From NCBI RefSeq assembly GCF_027409185.1, contig NC_084474.1:27371382-27435381 (forward strand): a DNA stretch of 64,000 bases, in the 5' to 3' direction. Position numbers and translations under genes: made by a program. Positions within the stretch are counted from its first letter, which is position 1, and each line of letters begins with the position of its first letter. Origin of the DNA: Cynocephalus volans. Taxonomy: Eukaryota; Chordata; Mammalia; Dermoptera; Cynocephalidae. The notes below the pieces were generated by a model. It was not told the origin of the DNA and did no database searches. It saw only the letters and a program-made list of their open reading frames with translations. Positions 23,427-35,020 of the stretch are shown piece by piece.

Positions 23427-23475
23427 GAAATTTCTTTTGCAAAGGCCAAAAGAAATTTCTTTTGCAAAGGCCAAC
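23427..23475. repeat. Short tandem duplication, 25-bp unit, two copies
   Basis: 'gaaatttcttttgcaaaggcc' plus four A occurs at 23427-23451 and again, without the last bases, at 23452-23475. Identical over 24 bases, so a recent replication slip. Confidence 0.9.
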
Positions 23476-23559
23476 TTTTTCTTTCCCAACTGGACTTATC
23501 TTACAACAAAAATCCCCTTAGAAAAACATATTTATTTTTAACCTATTCATTTAAGACAG

Positions 23560-23675
23560 AGGTTCTCAATTTTGGCTGAAGACAAGAATCATGTCCCTAT
23601 CTAAGTAAAAAAAAAATTAGGAGCCCCCCAGGTGATTCGAATGTGCAGGCAAGGCTGAGAACCACTGTGCTAAGA
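23560..23675 (+). mobile_element. MER5-like hAT transposon fossil
   Basis: Ends 'gaggttctcaattttggctg' and 'caaggctgagaaccactgtg' are inverted repeats typical of MER5A/B. The inside has 'ccccccaggtgattcgaatgtgcag'. Central part deleted. Confidence 0.8.
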
Positions 23676-24214
23676 TAGAAGTAACAGATGGTTTGTTCTA
23701 AGGAGCAAGAAGGTGAGGTTCCTAATGACTATGGCAGAGAAGTTCTTTGCTGGGGGGAGGGATGGAGGGAGTTTCAGAAGGGTCTAGAGTGGCTGGTGAG
23801 GGTGGTATGTTTTAAAGTATCCATTGTCTTGAAAAATTAAGGGGAAAGATTATAAATACTTTCTGAAGAGGCAAACTTTGAAAAGGAAAGAGTTTAAAGT
23901 TTAATTTTTAAAATGAGTTCAGATATTCCAACGAATGCCATTAAAAGAGCCCTTTGAGTTTTTTGGGCTTTTTGCAAAAATACTCCACAGGTAGGCAAAT
24001 ACAGCAGATGTATTAGCTATACAGACTATTACACTAAGTGGAAAGCATAAAGAAGAATTGAGTTGACATGACAGAACTTAAGAAAAAATGTTTTAAAGGA
24101 TTACTACTCTCCAAATTTGTTTCTGTACTATAATTACAACATAAAATCTATATGTGAACATGGATAAGGGCCAGAAAAGGAGAGAGATGTTAAATGATTG
24201 GCATGTGTAGGTAT
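23676..24214. other. Nothing recognised
   Basis: Single-copy-looking sequence with a G-rich patch at about 23750-23765; no gene or clear repeat. Confidence 0.45.
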
Positions 24215-24345
24215 ATTGAACTTGAAGTTCTAGATCCTGCTTGGCTACTAATGTGCTGTATGTCCTTAGGCAGATCTCTTCACTTCTCTGGGGCTCAATT
24301 TCCCGATCTATAAAATTAGGGAGTTGAAATCTTCAACTAAATTAG
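24215..24345 (+). repeat. MIR SINE (ancient)
   Basis: 'gttctagatcctgcttggctactaatgtgctgtatgtccttaggcagatctcttcacttctctggggctcaatttcc' is the forward MIR core. Confidence 0.8.
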
Positions 24346-24639
24346 TGCTTCTTGCAATGTTCCTCTAAAAGAGTAACTATGTGTAGGCCCAAGTTCGGGG
24401 TGAACACAGGCTGAAGCATCTACTGCAAGTCCAAATCTTTTTGGTCTCATGTTTTGTCTTATAAGTTCATGTCCTGGGATGTGAATTCTCTCTGAATAAA
24501 TCTGTTTTTCTAAAAAAAGTGTATGTGCTTTTTATTCCTCACTATTCTTTTTGTGTGCTTTGTTTTAAATACAGTTGAGCTCCTATTGTACATAAAATTT
24601 TATATTCTGCTTAGGTGTGTAGTATAAGTATACTATAAT

Positions 24640-24765
24640 ATATTATCTTCTCCTACTTGGGAATATTGAGTGTGTTCTCACCTCAGCCATGCTATGTTCC
24701 TTCTGTCTGGCTCCAGGTAAAGGCTGAGATTTCTTTATACTTTCTAATGGAATCTTCTGAAGTGC
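24640..24765 (+). repeat. Copy A of a diverged local repeat
   Basis: About 125 bp here ('cttctcctacttgggaatattgagtgtgttctcacctcagcca...') matches 26515-26645 at roughly three bases in four, in the same orientation. I recognise no family, so it may be an old local duplication or two copies of an unnamed repeat. Confidence 0.7.
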
Positions 24766-25334
24766 TGTTATCATAAGATGAAAAAAAAATTTTTTTTTCT
24801 CTTATTGCTACAGTGTGTTAAATGGTCTTTTGGTGATGAAAATTGTAATTCATTCTTTCTGGAGATCTTGTGCTAAAGAGGGGGGAAAGAAGCTAATATT
24901 ACAGAAGGTCTACCTCGCACAAGGGGTTGTAAAGGTTATCACATCACCACGCAGTGAGGTAATTAATGACTTTATCCCATTTCGTGGAATAAGCTGAGAC
25001 TCAAAGGAACTGAGTAACTGGCCACAGATCTGTGATATCAAGGCTTAAATTGGGTCTGATCTCCCACAGATCTGTCCTGGGCCATCCTGTTCAGCACACT
25101 CTGGACCCACAGCTGCAACAGAACAGCGCACAGTCCCTGGGGCTCTCAGCTCGTGCATCCAGCAACCCAGTCCTTCTCCCAGCTTGAATCCTGTTTTCCA
25201 ATTTCTTTTCTTTGCTGCACAATGGTCTCTCCTTCTGCAATTAACATCTTATTTTTTGATAAGAGTTCTTAGGCATACAGCAGATAGTTTGTTTTCCAAA
25301 GGATATGTAAATGAAGGATTATTGTAATGCCTAA
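24766..25334. other. Nothing recognised
   Basis: Single-copy-looking; contains 'cagatctgt' three times between 25025 and 25075. No gene supported. Confidence 0.45.
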
Positions 25335-25645
25335 AGCAGGCATCAGCAAACTTTTTACATAATGAGCCAGATAGCAAATATTTTAGCCTTTGCTAAACAT
25401 GTGATCTGTCTCAACTACTCAACTCTGCCCTTGTTGTGGGAAAGCAGCTACAGACAACATGAAACAAATATGTTCTAATAAAACTTTATTTCAGGACACT
25501 GAAATTTGAATTTCATGCAATATTCATTACTCACAAAGTGATTTTCATTCTTCTGATTTTTAAAAATCCATTTGAAGATGTACAAATGATTCCTAGCTCA
25601 CAAGGGAGTACAAAAAGGCAGTGTGGACCACAGTTTGCCCACGTC
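25335..25645 (+). mobile_element. hAT-Charlie-like transposon fossil
   Basis: The order 'catcagcaaactttttacataatgagccagatagcaaatattttagcctttgc', 'caactactcaactctgcccttgt', 'aataaaactttatttc' and 'ccacagtttgcccacg' is that of a common mammalian hAT repeat. Not coding. Confidence 0.75.
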
Positions 25646-26018
25646 CCCACCCAATATGGGCAGGGTGTTCAAATGTAAGGCTTGCTGAGGTGAACAAGTG
25701 ATGGGGAGATGTGAGTTGTGCTCCACCCGCTCTTGTTAGGCCGGTTCTAAAGGATATTCATAAAAAGAGATCTCAGCCAATAATCCCCTAATTGCACATT
25801 AATGTACATCGAGAGTGGGTAACAAGTGATGTCAGAAATGCATCTCCTAGGGACCAGGCAATGAATCCGCTCCAACAGCAGTGATTCAGTTGGCACTCCC
25901 ATATCCTGGAAGGCATCCCCGCACTCGGCATGACGTGTCGTCTTATTTCCACCTGCATTCTAACCATATCGCTAAGAATCTCCCACCTGGCCTTGCAGTA
26001 CCCTCAGTTCTCACCTTT

Positions 26019-26188
26019 AAAGACTGCCTGCCGGGCCGACCCCGTGGCGCACTCGGGAGAGTGCGGCGCTGGGAGCGCAGCGACGCTCCCGCTGCGGGCT
26101 CGGATCCTATATAGGAATGGCCGGTGCACTCACTGGCTGAGTGCCGGTCATGAAAAAGACAAAAAAAAAAAAAAAAAGACTGCCTGCC
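26019..26188 (+). mobile_element. GC-rich t-SINE variant
   Basis: Element 26033-26174 starts 'gggccgaccccgtggcgcactcgggagagtgcggcgct', then the 20-base hairpin from gggagcg to cgctccc, 'tcggatcctatatagg', the second arm 'ggccggtgcactcactggctgagtgccggtc' and poly(A). A perfect 14-bp duplication, aaagactgcctgcc, flanks it (26019-26032 and 26175-26188). Probably young. Confidence 0.93.
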
Positions 26189-26514
26189 ACCCCATGTCAG
26201 CCCCTCCCTCCAGTGGCCAGACTCTAGACTTTGAAGTTTAAACTCACTCCACTCTGAACCCCTCAACCTCCAACCTATTCCTGCACCTTCTTACTCTTTC
26301 TCACCCCATGCCTTTTACTACCTCAATTCCGACAATCCTTCCACCCCATCAGGATCCATAATCAATTACTACTATTACCCTTTCACTGTCCTCCGCCCAA
26401 ATCAAATCCTCACTTTCCTCTCTATACAGCCCAAATTCAAATGTCAATCCCGATACTGTCTTCTTTGCTTACACACTCAGGGTCTGGTTTCTAGCAACTG
26501 GGTCATGTAATATA
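26189..26514. other. Pyrimidine-rich stretch, no gene
   Basis: C/T-rich single-copy-looking sequence between the SINE and repeat copy B. Confidence 0.45.
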
Positions 26515-26645
26515 ATGTGTTAACCTTCTCCTGCTTTGGAATATTCAGTGTGTTCTCACCTCAACCACACCACCTTCATTCCCTCCTTCTGGCTCCATGT
26601 ACAGGCTGCAATTTCTTTATACTTTCCAGTTGAATCCGCTGTAGT
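26515..26645 (+). repeat. Copy B of a diverged local repeat
   Basis: 'ttctcctgctttggaatattcagtgtgttctcacctcaaccac...ggctccatgtacaggctgcaatttctttatactttcc' parallels 24640-24765 with several small indels. Confidence 0.7.
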
Positions 26646-27602
26646 GGATCCAACAGGGTGAAGCCTCCAACTCAGAAAGCAATGCAGAAGATGAGGGAGG
26701 TAAAGGAGATGCTCAGTTAAAACTCATACCCTCCCCCACCACTGAATGGCCCCTGAGGGCAGTCCCTCCTCCTCGAGTCCATCTGCCCTGGCGGTGCCTT
26801 CAGTGGTAGGGACTTTGTGGGTGTGCCACTATGGCCCTCAGGACTACCTGCTCCCTAGCCTAAGTCCATGATTCATCTGCTCTTCCAACCATCACGCTCA
26901 AGGCAAAATCAAAGGAGGGAATGCAAATGGAGCTGGATTTTCCAAAATTATCTAGACCCACTGTTTCCATTTCCCTTAGCCCTTACAGGTGTATTTTTCA
27001 TGGAATAAATCTGGGCAGAGAGTAAAAATTGGATGCTAAGTGCATAGTAAAAACTCTTCTCTCTATACTTGGGCAATTTATGCCTCTTGGCTAAGAGGAG
27101 AGATGACCTAGTACTTCCTACTGGGAAATAACAGGTTTGGGAAATAGACTAGCGATTCTCATCCATTACAACTGATGAGCTGAACTAACGTGCTCTTAAA
27201 AATACCGAACATGTCAGAGCAAGCAAGATATATATATACAACATGACACTATTTTGATGACCAATAAAAGCATTCATACTAAAAGAAAGCTTATCTAAGA
27301 AATAATTAACTGCTTTTAAACAGAGCTGTAAGATTAATAAATGAAGAGAAGGTATTATACTTTATATATTTGATTTTTGTAAAGCATTCATATAGTTATA
27401 CCAAATTGTACTGCATAAATCTATTCAAATTGACTTAGTTAGGGTCACTAGTATATAAACTAAAAACTGACTAAAAGACCGGCAGAAAGTATGGTCATTC
27501 TTCAAGTTATAGGTTTGCACTGTGAAATCTTTGATACCTGGCATGCTGTCAACTAGAAAGCTTCAGTGAGCAGCTCTTTTATGTAACCATTCAATATTAC
27601 AG
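26646..27602. other. Nothing recognised
   Basis: No repeat or protein-like frame recognised. Confidence 0.45.
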
Positions 27603-28065
27603 CTGTCCCTCAGCATCCATGGGTAGTTCCAGGACCCCACTCAGATACCAAAATCCGCAGATGCTCAAGTCCCTGATATAAAATGATGTAGTACTTGCAT
27701 ATAACCTATGTACATCCTACCACATACTTAGGTTTTTTTTCTTTTTCTTTTCTATTTTTTTTTTTTCTTGGCAGCTGGCAAGTATGGAGATCCAAACCCT
27801 TGACCTTAGTGTTATAACACCACACTCAAACCAACTGAGCTTACCAGTCAGCCCCTCCTGTATACTTTAAATCATCTCCAGATTACTTACAGTATCTAGT
27901 ACAATGTAAGTTATGAAAATATTTGTTATGCTCTTTTGTTTTTTAATTTGTATTATTTTCTATAGTTGAATTGGCACTTTTTATTTTTGTTTTTGAATAT
28001 CTTTGATCTGTAGTTAGTTGAATCTGAGGATGTGGAAACCACAGATACAGAGGCTGACTGTATTT
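27603..28065 (+). mobile_element. MER2/Tigger-like transposon split by a SINE
   Basis: The left end 'cagctgtccctcagcatccatgggtagttcc' and right end 'gaatctgaggatgtggaaaccacagatacagaggctgactg' are inverted copies of the familiar end 'cagt(c/t)ggccctc(t/c)gtatcc'. The middle is interrupted by a minus-strand t-SINE at 27733-27856. Confidence 0.8.
27733..27856 (-). mobile_element. tRNA-Ile SINE, monomer, nested
   Basis: T-rich tail, then 'ttggcagctggcaagtatggagatccaaacccttgaccttagtgttataacaccacactcaaaccaactgagc', the antisense monomer type with a 'gccagctgccaa' 3' end. Older copy with several substitutions. Confidence 0.88.
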
Positions 28066-28074
28066 GATACAAGT

Positions 28075-28200
28075 TCTTGGAGGGCAGGGTCCATGTCTAT
28101 GCATCTATTTATCTTTCAATTTCTTGTGCCTAGTACTGTGCCTGACATATAGTAAGCTCCATAAATATAGCTGGAATGAATGAATGAATAAACAAATGCA
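28075..28200 (+). repeat. L2 LINE 3' end
   Basis: 'agttcttggagggcagggtccatgtctatg...cctagtactgtgcctgacatatagtaagctccataaatatagctggaatgaatgaatgaa' is the L2 3' terminus with its tetranucleotide tail. Confidence 0.8.
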
Positions 28201-28204
28201 GTGG

Positions 28205-29050
28205 TGAGGCTGAGATACTGCAAAGTTCTGAATTGTTTTTGTCTTTCAACCACAAAGCCTAAATTATATTTGGTATGTATCACATTCTGATTATTTGAAT
28301 ATTGTTAATCTGATATGGTGTCAAATGGTAATTCTCAATTAAATTAGATACTCTTATTTTCTCACCCAACTAAAAGTTAGAGCTTACTGACATATTATTA
28401 GATGGTAGAGCCAGTGTTAATATTTTTAAAGGTGGCCTTGACGTTAAAATAAATACCTTACTACAGTTTTCAGTGGAAAAAGATGAAGAGCATTTCATTA
28501 AAATGAAGAAACTAGTAAAATGAGAAATAAAATGAAAATTAACCTGAGACATATGAATCTTTGTATAACTTTTACTTTAAAAAAGAAGATTAAGATATTA
28601 TCAGGTATAGGATTATACCTGAGTATAAATAGTGATGTGTTCACATAAAATCAAATAAATACCTTCTTTTCATCTGTTAATCTTACATCTCTATTTTTAA
28701 AAAGTACGTTTTTTGGATGAAGAAGGTGAAAACAGAGGCAGATGCATCACCTGTAAAGCATGAGGCTGGGAAAAGTTGCAGGAAGCAGCACTTGGAGCAT
28801 CCGTGGGACTGAACAAGAGTCCTGGGCACAGCAGTAAGCAGAGATAAAGACCAAAACAGACTTCACCTTCTTCACTGTTCTCCTAAGTCAGCAAAATTGC
28901 TGCTCATTATCCAAGGGGAATAAACTTTTTAAGAAAACCCTGAAATCATTTTAAGGAATGTTTGGTTTCCATGTGGTTTCTGGGTCTATTGAAATAATTA
29001 AAATTTCACAGTCACTAAAAAAACAAAAAAAAAGTAGTATGCTTCTCTCA
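28205..29050. other. AT-rich stretch, nothing recognised
   Basis: No gene or confident repeat; an A-rich run lies near 29015-29035. Confidence 0.45.
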
Positions 29051-29051
29051 G

Positions 29052-29247
29052 ATTAATTTTCTTTTTCTTTTTTTTTTTAAGATGACCAGTAAGGGGATCT
29101 TAAATCTTGACTTGGTGTTGTCAGCACCATGCTCACCCAGTGAGCTAACTGGGCATCTCTATATGGGATCAGAACCTGTGGCCTTGGTGTTATCAGCACC
29201 ACACTCTCCTGAGTGAGCCACGGGCTGACCCATTAATTTTCTTTTTC
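29052..29247 (-). mobile_element. tRNA-Ile SINE, dimer
   Basis: Element 29068-29231 is the antisense dimer ('aagatgaccagtaaggggatc...ccacgggctgaccc'). A perfect 16-bp duplication, attaattttctttttc, at 29052-29067 and 29232-29247 bounds it. Confidence 0.92.
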
Positions 29248-29249
29248 AT

Positions 29250-31410
29250 ATGAATGCTTTTACTGGTCAGCAAAACAGTGTCATATCATTTATGCATTTT
29301 AGTGCCAAGAAAAAAAAAAAAACCCAAAGCAAACAGCTCAATAACTTGCTACTTGAATATTCTATAAGTTTTTACAAATTGTCTTAATGGTATAAGAGGG
29401 TGAGTAGTTGTTTCCCACAATTTGTACAATCAGGACACTGTCCTCTGCTTCCCTGCCCCTGTTCTATTTCTCTCAATTTACTGGAGCAAACTATTTATGC
29501 TGAATGTTGCCTGTAGGAGGAAGATGTCATGAGAACATCTCTCTAGCTCCCAATTCATGTGCCATGTGAAACTCCTTCAACATGATGCCAAACCACTGGT
29601 TTACATTTGCTTTAAAGGAAGTCAAACCAGGCAGGGTACAATGGGCGTGTTATGGCTTTTCCAGGTTGACAAATTAGGTATTTTAGTTGGGTGTAGACAA
29701 ATGTCATAAATACATGCCATAGAATCAGTTTACATAATGTTCACACTTAGTGTCCATACTAAGTTTTTTTAGTGAACGAGGAAAGTCTAAAATCATTAAT
29801 ATTTTAAATAAAATATACTTTAATCTCTGATCATAATGATAAATATGGAAACAATTAGCTAGAAAATTAACATGGTTCTCATGGCAGGGTTGATAAGAAT
29901 AGGATATTTTTCCCCTCAAAGTTTTCTTAAGAATACTTTTATTATTGCATACAATTTTTTTAAGGAAAAAAATTATAATGTATCTCGAAATCTTTAATTT
30001 CCAGCTATTCTGTTGTTAGTGATGGAGACAGGAGCTTAGTTAAGCAGTTTGCCTGAAGCAATGCAGCACAGCAACTATTCTGAAAGGCAAACTGCTCAGC
30101 AAGTGATAGGCCATTTGTGTGGCAACCTAACTAGTGTGCTAGGTCGAGCTAATTTGCTAAAACCAAAAGTGTAGAATAAAAGCTATCACTTCATCTCAGT
30201 TATGTACTGTGGGAAACTACTATACATTTTAGCATGATTTTCAGTCTAATAGAAGGAAGGTTTATTGTGGTTGATGTCAATATTTAACCACTTGAGAGTC
30301 TCTCTCTGCCTTTCAAAATCTTAACAAATTTCAAAATTCCAACTTGTAATTCTATTGCCTAATGCCGAAACATGTTTATGTAGATCAGGCTAAGTACAAT
30401 GCACGTCAGCTGGCCTTAAGGAAATATAAATGCATAATTTAAAGATGTTTTGTTGCAATGCTATAACAGGCTTCATTCTTTCATTTGTATTTGAAGCCTA
30501 ATAAAAATATGTGAATGGAGGCTAGGGCATGACCGGGAGCACCACCAGCTTCTGAGATTGCTCCCACCAAATGAAGGCTCTCTCTCTGCCCAGGGAGCTG
30601 GGGGGCTGGGAACATCGACACGGCTGTTCCAGAAGGCGATCGATGAGACTTTCAGTTAAGCATGGCTACTTGGATATGGCCCTGTAAAAAAGTAGGAGTG
30701 CTGAAACTATGTTATAATTCCACTTATTTTACACATCTTTCTAATTCCCTTCCTTCCTCCCTCTCATTCTTGATTTTTTCTTTCTTTCTTTGGATTTTAA
30801 ACTAAAGCCATTCAGTTCCACAGGAAGAGAATGATCATCAGGGCAGATGGCAATTGCAGCAAAGCAAGCAACACCGCTCGGGAGAGAAGGCTGTCCCCTC
30901 TTGCTCGTGGTTTGGGGTGCTCCATATGATCAGAGAAACTTCTTAGTAACCAACTATGGAAATGATCCCTGAAAGTACGGTCCTTCATTCTTTCTTGACT
31001 GCTTTTTTATTTTTGATTGTACGCTCCTTTCTAGAATAAAACCATTTGATACACACACGTGTGGGGCAATTTCTCCCACAGTTGTGATGGCTGTAAAATA
31101 ATCCTTAAGAATCTTGTTTGACATCTCACTCTCTTCTCATACAAGGCAAAACAAACTTACTAAATTGACTAATGGGAAATATGGAACAATCATAATTAAT
31201 CGTAAGTGAGGGGTATAAAAAACAATAAATGGGAGGTTTTAAATTTTAATCATCAAATTGATAACAATAGGATTAAAGACTAAGATCATAAAGATATCAG
31301 TAAAAGAAGATTTGCACACTCAAAAACAATGTACAAATTTAGTAAACTTTTTATTTTTTTAGTTAAGGGTCCTTTGCTTTTGTAAATTTTAATGATGACA
31401 GTGAGTTGCA
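29250..31410. other. Repeat-poor single-copy stretch
   Basis: I recognise no repeat. Around 30530-30660 and 30860-30930 the sequence keeps several CpGs outside any SINE ('gaacatcgacacggctg', 'aaggcgatcgatgag', 'caacaccgctcggg'), unlike its AT-rich flanks. Candidate conserved non-coding sequence; no exon supported. Confidence 0.45.
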
Positions 31411-31415
31411 ACTAT

Positions 31416-31524
31416 AAATTATAATGGGGGGACTGGCCAGTTACTCAGTTGGTTAGGGCGTGGTGTTGATAACACCAAGGTCAAGGGTTTGGATACCCAT
31501 ACTAGCCAGCAAAAAAATTGTAAT
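31416..31524 (+). mobile_element. tRNA-Ile SINE, monomer
   Basis: Element 31426-31514: 'ggactggccagttactcagttggttagggcgtggtgttgataacaccaaggtcaagggtttggatacc'. This is among the copies closest to tRNA-Ile in the D and anticodon arms, yet its B box is altered. Flanks aaattataat/aaattgtaat (31416, 31515) are a 10-bp duplication with one change. Confidence 0.88.
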
Positions 31525-31714
31525 AGAAAGCAAGCTAAATAATACATAGAAAACTATGCTTGCCTTAAGTAAACATTCCCCAAATTTCCAATTTACCTCA
31601 CATAAAATGAGGTAAAAGGCAAAATCTTTTGCTCCCTTGAGGAAAATGGTGTAAAATCACAGAAAGATAATAGTTATTTTTACTTTAATAATTACCTTTA
31701 CTTTTACAACAACA

Positions 31715-31985
31715 CTATTTTTAAAATAATTTTATTAAGGGATAATTGCCATATAGTAAACAGCACATGATTAGTATACAACTGGGCAAATTCTGACATC
31801 TGTCTATACCCTTGAAACCACGTCCATGATGAAGATAGCAAACATATCTCCCACCTCCAAAAGTTTCCTTGTACTTCGTGCTAATTCCTCCCTCACGTTC
31901 TTCCTCCACCACCTTCCTTCCTTGGGGTGACCACTGTCCTGCTGTCTGTCACTATGGATTAGTTCAGCATTACTTTTAGTAATTT
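31715..31985. repeat. L1/HAL1-like LINE fragment
   Basis: 'taattttattaagggataattgccatatag' followed by 'ccttgaaaccacgtccatgatgaagatag' and 'ggggtgaccactgtcctgctgtctgtcactatggattag' resembles a common old L1-family 3' region. Family and strand are uncertain. Confidence 0.5.
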
Positions 31986-31989
31986 GTGA

Positions 31990-34500
31990 CTAGGCTAAAA
32001 TGATTCCTTTCACACAACGACAAGAAAAAAATTGTTTTGCTTTTTAACTGGAGGGCAAAGTAATAGTGCTAGAGTCATTAGAAAGAGGTCTTAATTGAGT
32101 AATGATTTTGCAGATTATTTTTCATACTCCACAGCCAAATGCTAATTGGATTAAAGATTCAAGAACCCAGGAAATGAAGCAAAAGAGGAGGCATGTTGAT
32201 TTTAATAAATAGTGGTTTCTTCCTTTCTCATCTATCAGCTTATTTCTAATTAATAAATGAATTTGCAAAACCTGGCCCAAAATGGAGATTTCCATTGATA
32301 CTCAAACAAACTGTCTGTTCGAGTACTATGTCAATAATAAAATAAAATGGATTGTTGCAAATGAAATTAAAACATTACCTAAACTCTATCTTACAAAAAT
32401 ACAAGTCTATTCTAACATGTTATTACAATATGTAAAAATTATGTATGCATATAAGTAAAGACTGGCCGAGAACGCTAAAATTGCTAGCAGTTCAAGTTTG
32501 GTGATTTGTGGACTTATGTGTATATTTTGTATTTTGTTTTGAATTAAATAATTTATAATATATATGTAATAAATAATTTATTTCTATCTCTTTTCAATAT
32601 GCATTATTCTGTTGAACTTGGAAGCATGCTTTTGCATTTAGAAAGTGTTTTTATAAGATGTTATATATAAAATAAACTCCATACTTCATTTTATAAACAG
32701 CACATTTTTCATTCTCTTGACATCACCAAAGGAAAATGCTGTACATTTGGAACATAAAACAAAAATAGACCGAACTCAGTTGGAATTATAATATATGCTG
32801 CAGTAATGCTACTTATTGATTACCACAGAGGTTTTTGCTTTTGCTTTTTGTAGCTATTCCACTATAGAGCAAGAAACAGAAATATAGTATTTGTGAAAGA
32901 TGTTTATACTAAAATATTTTCATGTGGTGAATGTCTATTCCATACTCTTATAAAGCAAATTAGTCTTTCATGATGAAGTATTAGTTGTTTGGGCTATATG
33001 CATTTCAATGCTTGAAAAGGCTTCGATAATTTCAATGCCAATACATCTTTGTAAAATATGTGAGTTAATATATATTTTATACATGGGTTCATATATGAAT
33101 TTTAATTAAAATGTGTCCAGATAATCTGCTAGTTCCAATCACTGTTTACATAGTCTTCAAAGATATGACAGTGACCAACCTAATTTTACAATTTACTAAA
33201 ATACGTTTATTCATATATTTCTGATTTAAAATATATACAAATATTTCTACAGTTATTCACACATTTGAAACATTTTTTGCGCACTCTGTATATGGCACCA
33301 GACTAGGAATCAAGGTGTACTCAAAGGAAATAGTAAACGGCAAAATGAAAGTCTGCCCTTAAAGTGATCACACAAAATTAGGAAGGAGATAAACATAAAC
33401 CAGGGGTTGATGAACAAGGGGATAGATGGGTACATGGGTAAGTCCTGTATACAGGGACTGTGTTTACACTACTTGCTAACACTGATAATTAAAGAGATAC
33501 TGCAAGTCTATCTTCATTACTGGTTTCAAATATGTTAATTTCCCTCACACTTGAGGACAAAGTGGATAGTTTTGATTTACAAATGAAACATTTCTATGGA
33601 TCCGTGGATATGATTTACAAATGAAATATTTCCGTGATGTATCTGCTCTGCAAAGATTTTAGACAATGGGTCTTCATTCCAGACTGGCAGTAAACCAAGC
33701 AAAGTTTACACTCTGTAACTCAGAAAATCCTGGGATTGACTCACAAAAGCAAAAGAAATTCTGGACTCTCAAGAATTAAGATTATAATACAAATTATTTT
33801 TAATGATAATTTTGTATTTATATTTATTTGTATCTCCTAAAATGAGTTTAGATTTAGCAAATGTATTTCACACTAATGAGTAACTATGATTCAATATACT
33901 TTTTTTTCTTCTTCTGATGTTAAAATTTATGTTTTAGCTAAAGCCCTAAATTTTTGACAGAAACAGTTGATTTTCACCTATCTCTTTTGGAGATTTATGT
34001 GTAGCTTGGGAATTCTGTTGTTTATATACTGGTCACAAGCTATAATTACATTAAACAGACTGAGAAAGCATGTCACCAATGGTTTTAGCAATAGCTATAT
34101 TTTTACATACTTTTGTTTTGAAAAAGCTGGACTGGGTATCTATATTTTGCTTAGCAATATCTCAATTTCCTCAATAAGTCAGTAAATTGAATTTATAGTT
34201 TATTTTGTCTTTCCTCCCATCAAATTATGTGAATAAGAAATACTGTGGTCTCATAACATAATTCTATTTTCAAGAGAAAGAACATGCAAGTCTGTAGAAT
34301 AATAGTCACTAGTGATTTTGTCAAAATATACTTATTGAGCATCTACAGTATGCAGGTCATTGTAGGGGTGATGGAAATATATTGTGTTTGATGTCCCTGC
34401 TTTCAAGAAAAGTACACTAAAAAAAAGAAAAAGAGAAGAGTATACCTTAGGTAAGAATCACATTTAGGCAAAACAAATAAAGAACATATTTTCTAATTTA
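31990..34500. other. AT-rich, repeat-poor stretch
   Basis: No gene or known repeat recognised over about 2.5 kb apart from a short imperfect tandem duplication (33573-33641, unit starting 'tgatttacaaatgaaa'). Many TA-rich runs near 32540-32700 and 33070-33240. Confidence 0.5.
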
Positions 34501-34503
34501 TAT

Positions 34504-34583
34504 GAAGGGTCTTCAAAAAGTTCGTGGAAAGATTCATATTATCTTTTAACTTCATTTTTCCACAAACTTTTTGAAGTACCCTC
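34504..34583. mobile_element. Mariner-type MITE, about 80 bp
   Basis: Terminal inverted repeats of roughly 26 bp: 'gaagggtcttcaaaaagttcgtggaaa' and, inverted, 'ggagggtacttcaaaaagtttgtggaaa', around a short core and near TA dinucleotides. Non-autonomous by size. Confidence 0.75.
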
Positions 34584-34689
34584 CTATATCAAAGATGGCT
34601 TTGGTGAATCCATATACTGTACGTCAATTTGGGGTTTCCGATTCAGATAATTTCAAAGTAACAATGTTAAAAATGAGTTATAAGCTTCA

Positions 34690-35020
34690 AAAATTTAGGG
34701 TATGAGTGATGATGGGATGGGATTCCCACTGAGGTCAGATCATAGAGGGTCTCTGCATTCTTCAAGAAATGCACAGCTATTCAAGGGTTTCAAAGCAGGT
34801 AGCAATTTTCTAGGCAGAGATGTAAAGAATCTGAATTCAGTAACAGTGGTTTGACTTGAAAGGAGAGTACAGATCTGAGAAATGTTAAGGAGGCCCAATT
34901 GTCAAGACTTGGTCGCCGACAGAATGTGACTGTGACAAAAGTGTTCCAGGTTTCTGGCTTGAGTGATGAGTATACGAAATTGCTACCCCTTAAAGAGAGG
35001 AGCCGGGGAGAGAAGCACAC
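34690..35020 (-). repeat. L2 LINE fragment
   Basis: Antisense L2 order: 'gaggtcagatcatagagggtctctgcattcttcaag', 'tttcaaagcaggtagcaattttc', 'gtgttccaggtttctggcttgagtgatgag'. Any frame over it is a shadow of the repeat. Confidence 0.65.

Noticed and set aside
33573-33641. Short imperfect tandem duplication as a CRISPR-like array
   Set aside because: Only two diverged units, in a mammalian nuclear genome; simple replication slippage explains it.
34504-34583. Inverted repeat as a microRNA hairpin
   Set aside because: The ends match a mariner-type MITE; nothing supports processing.
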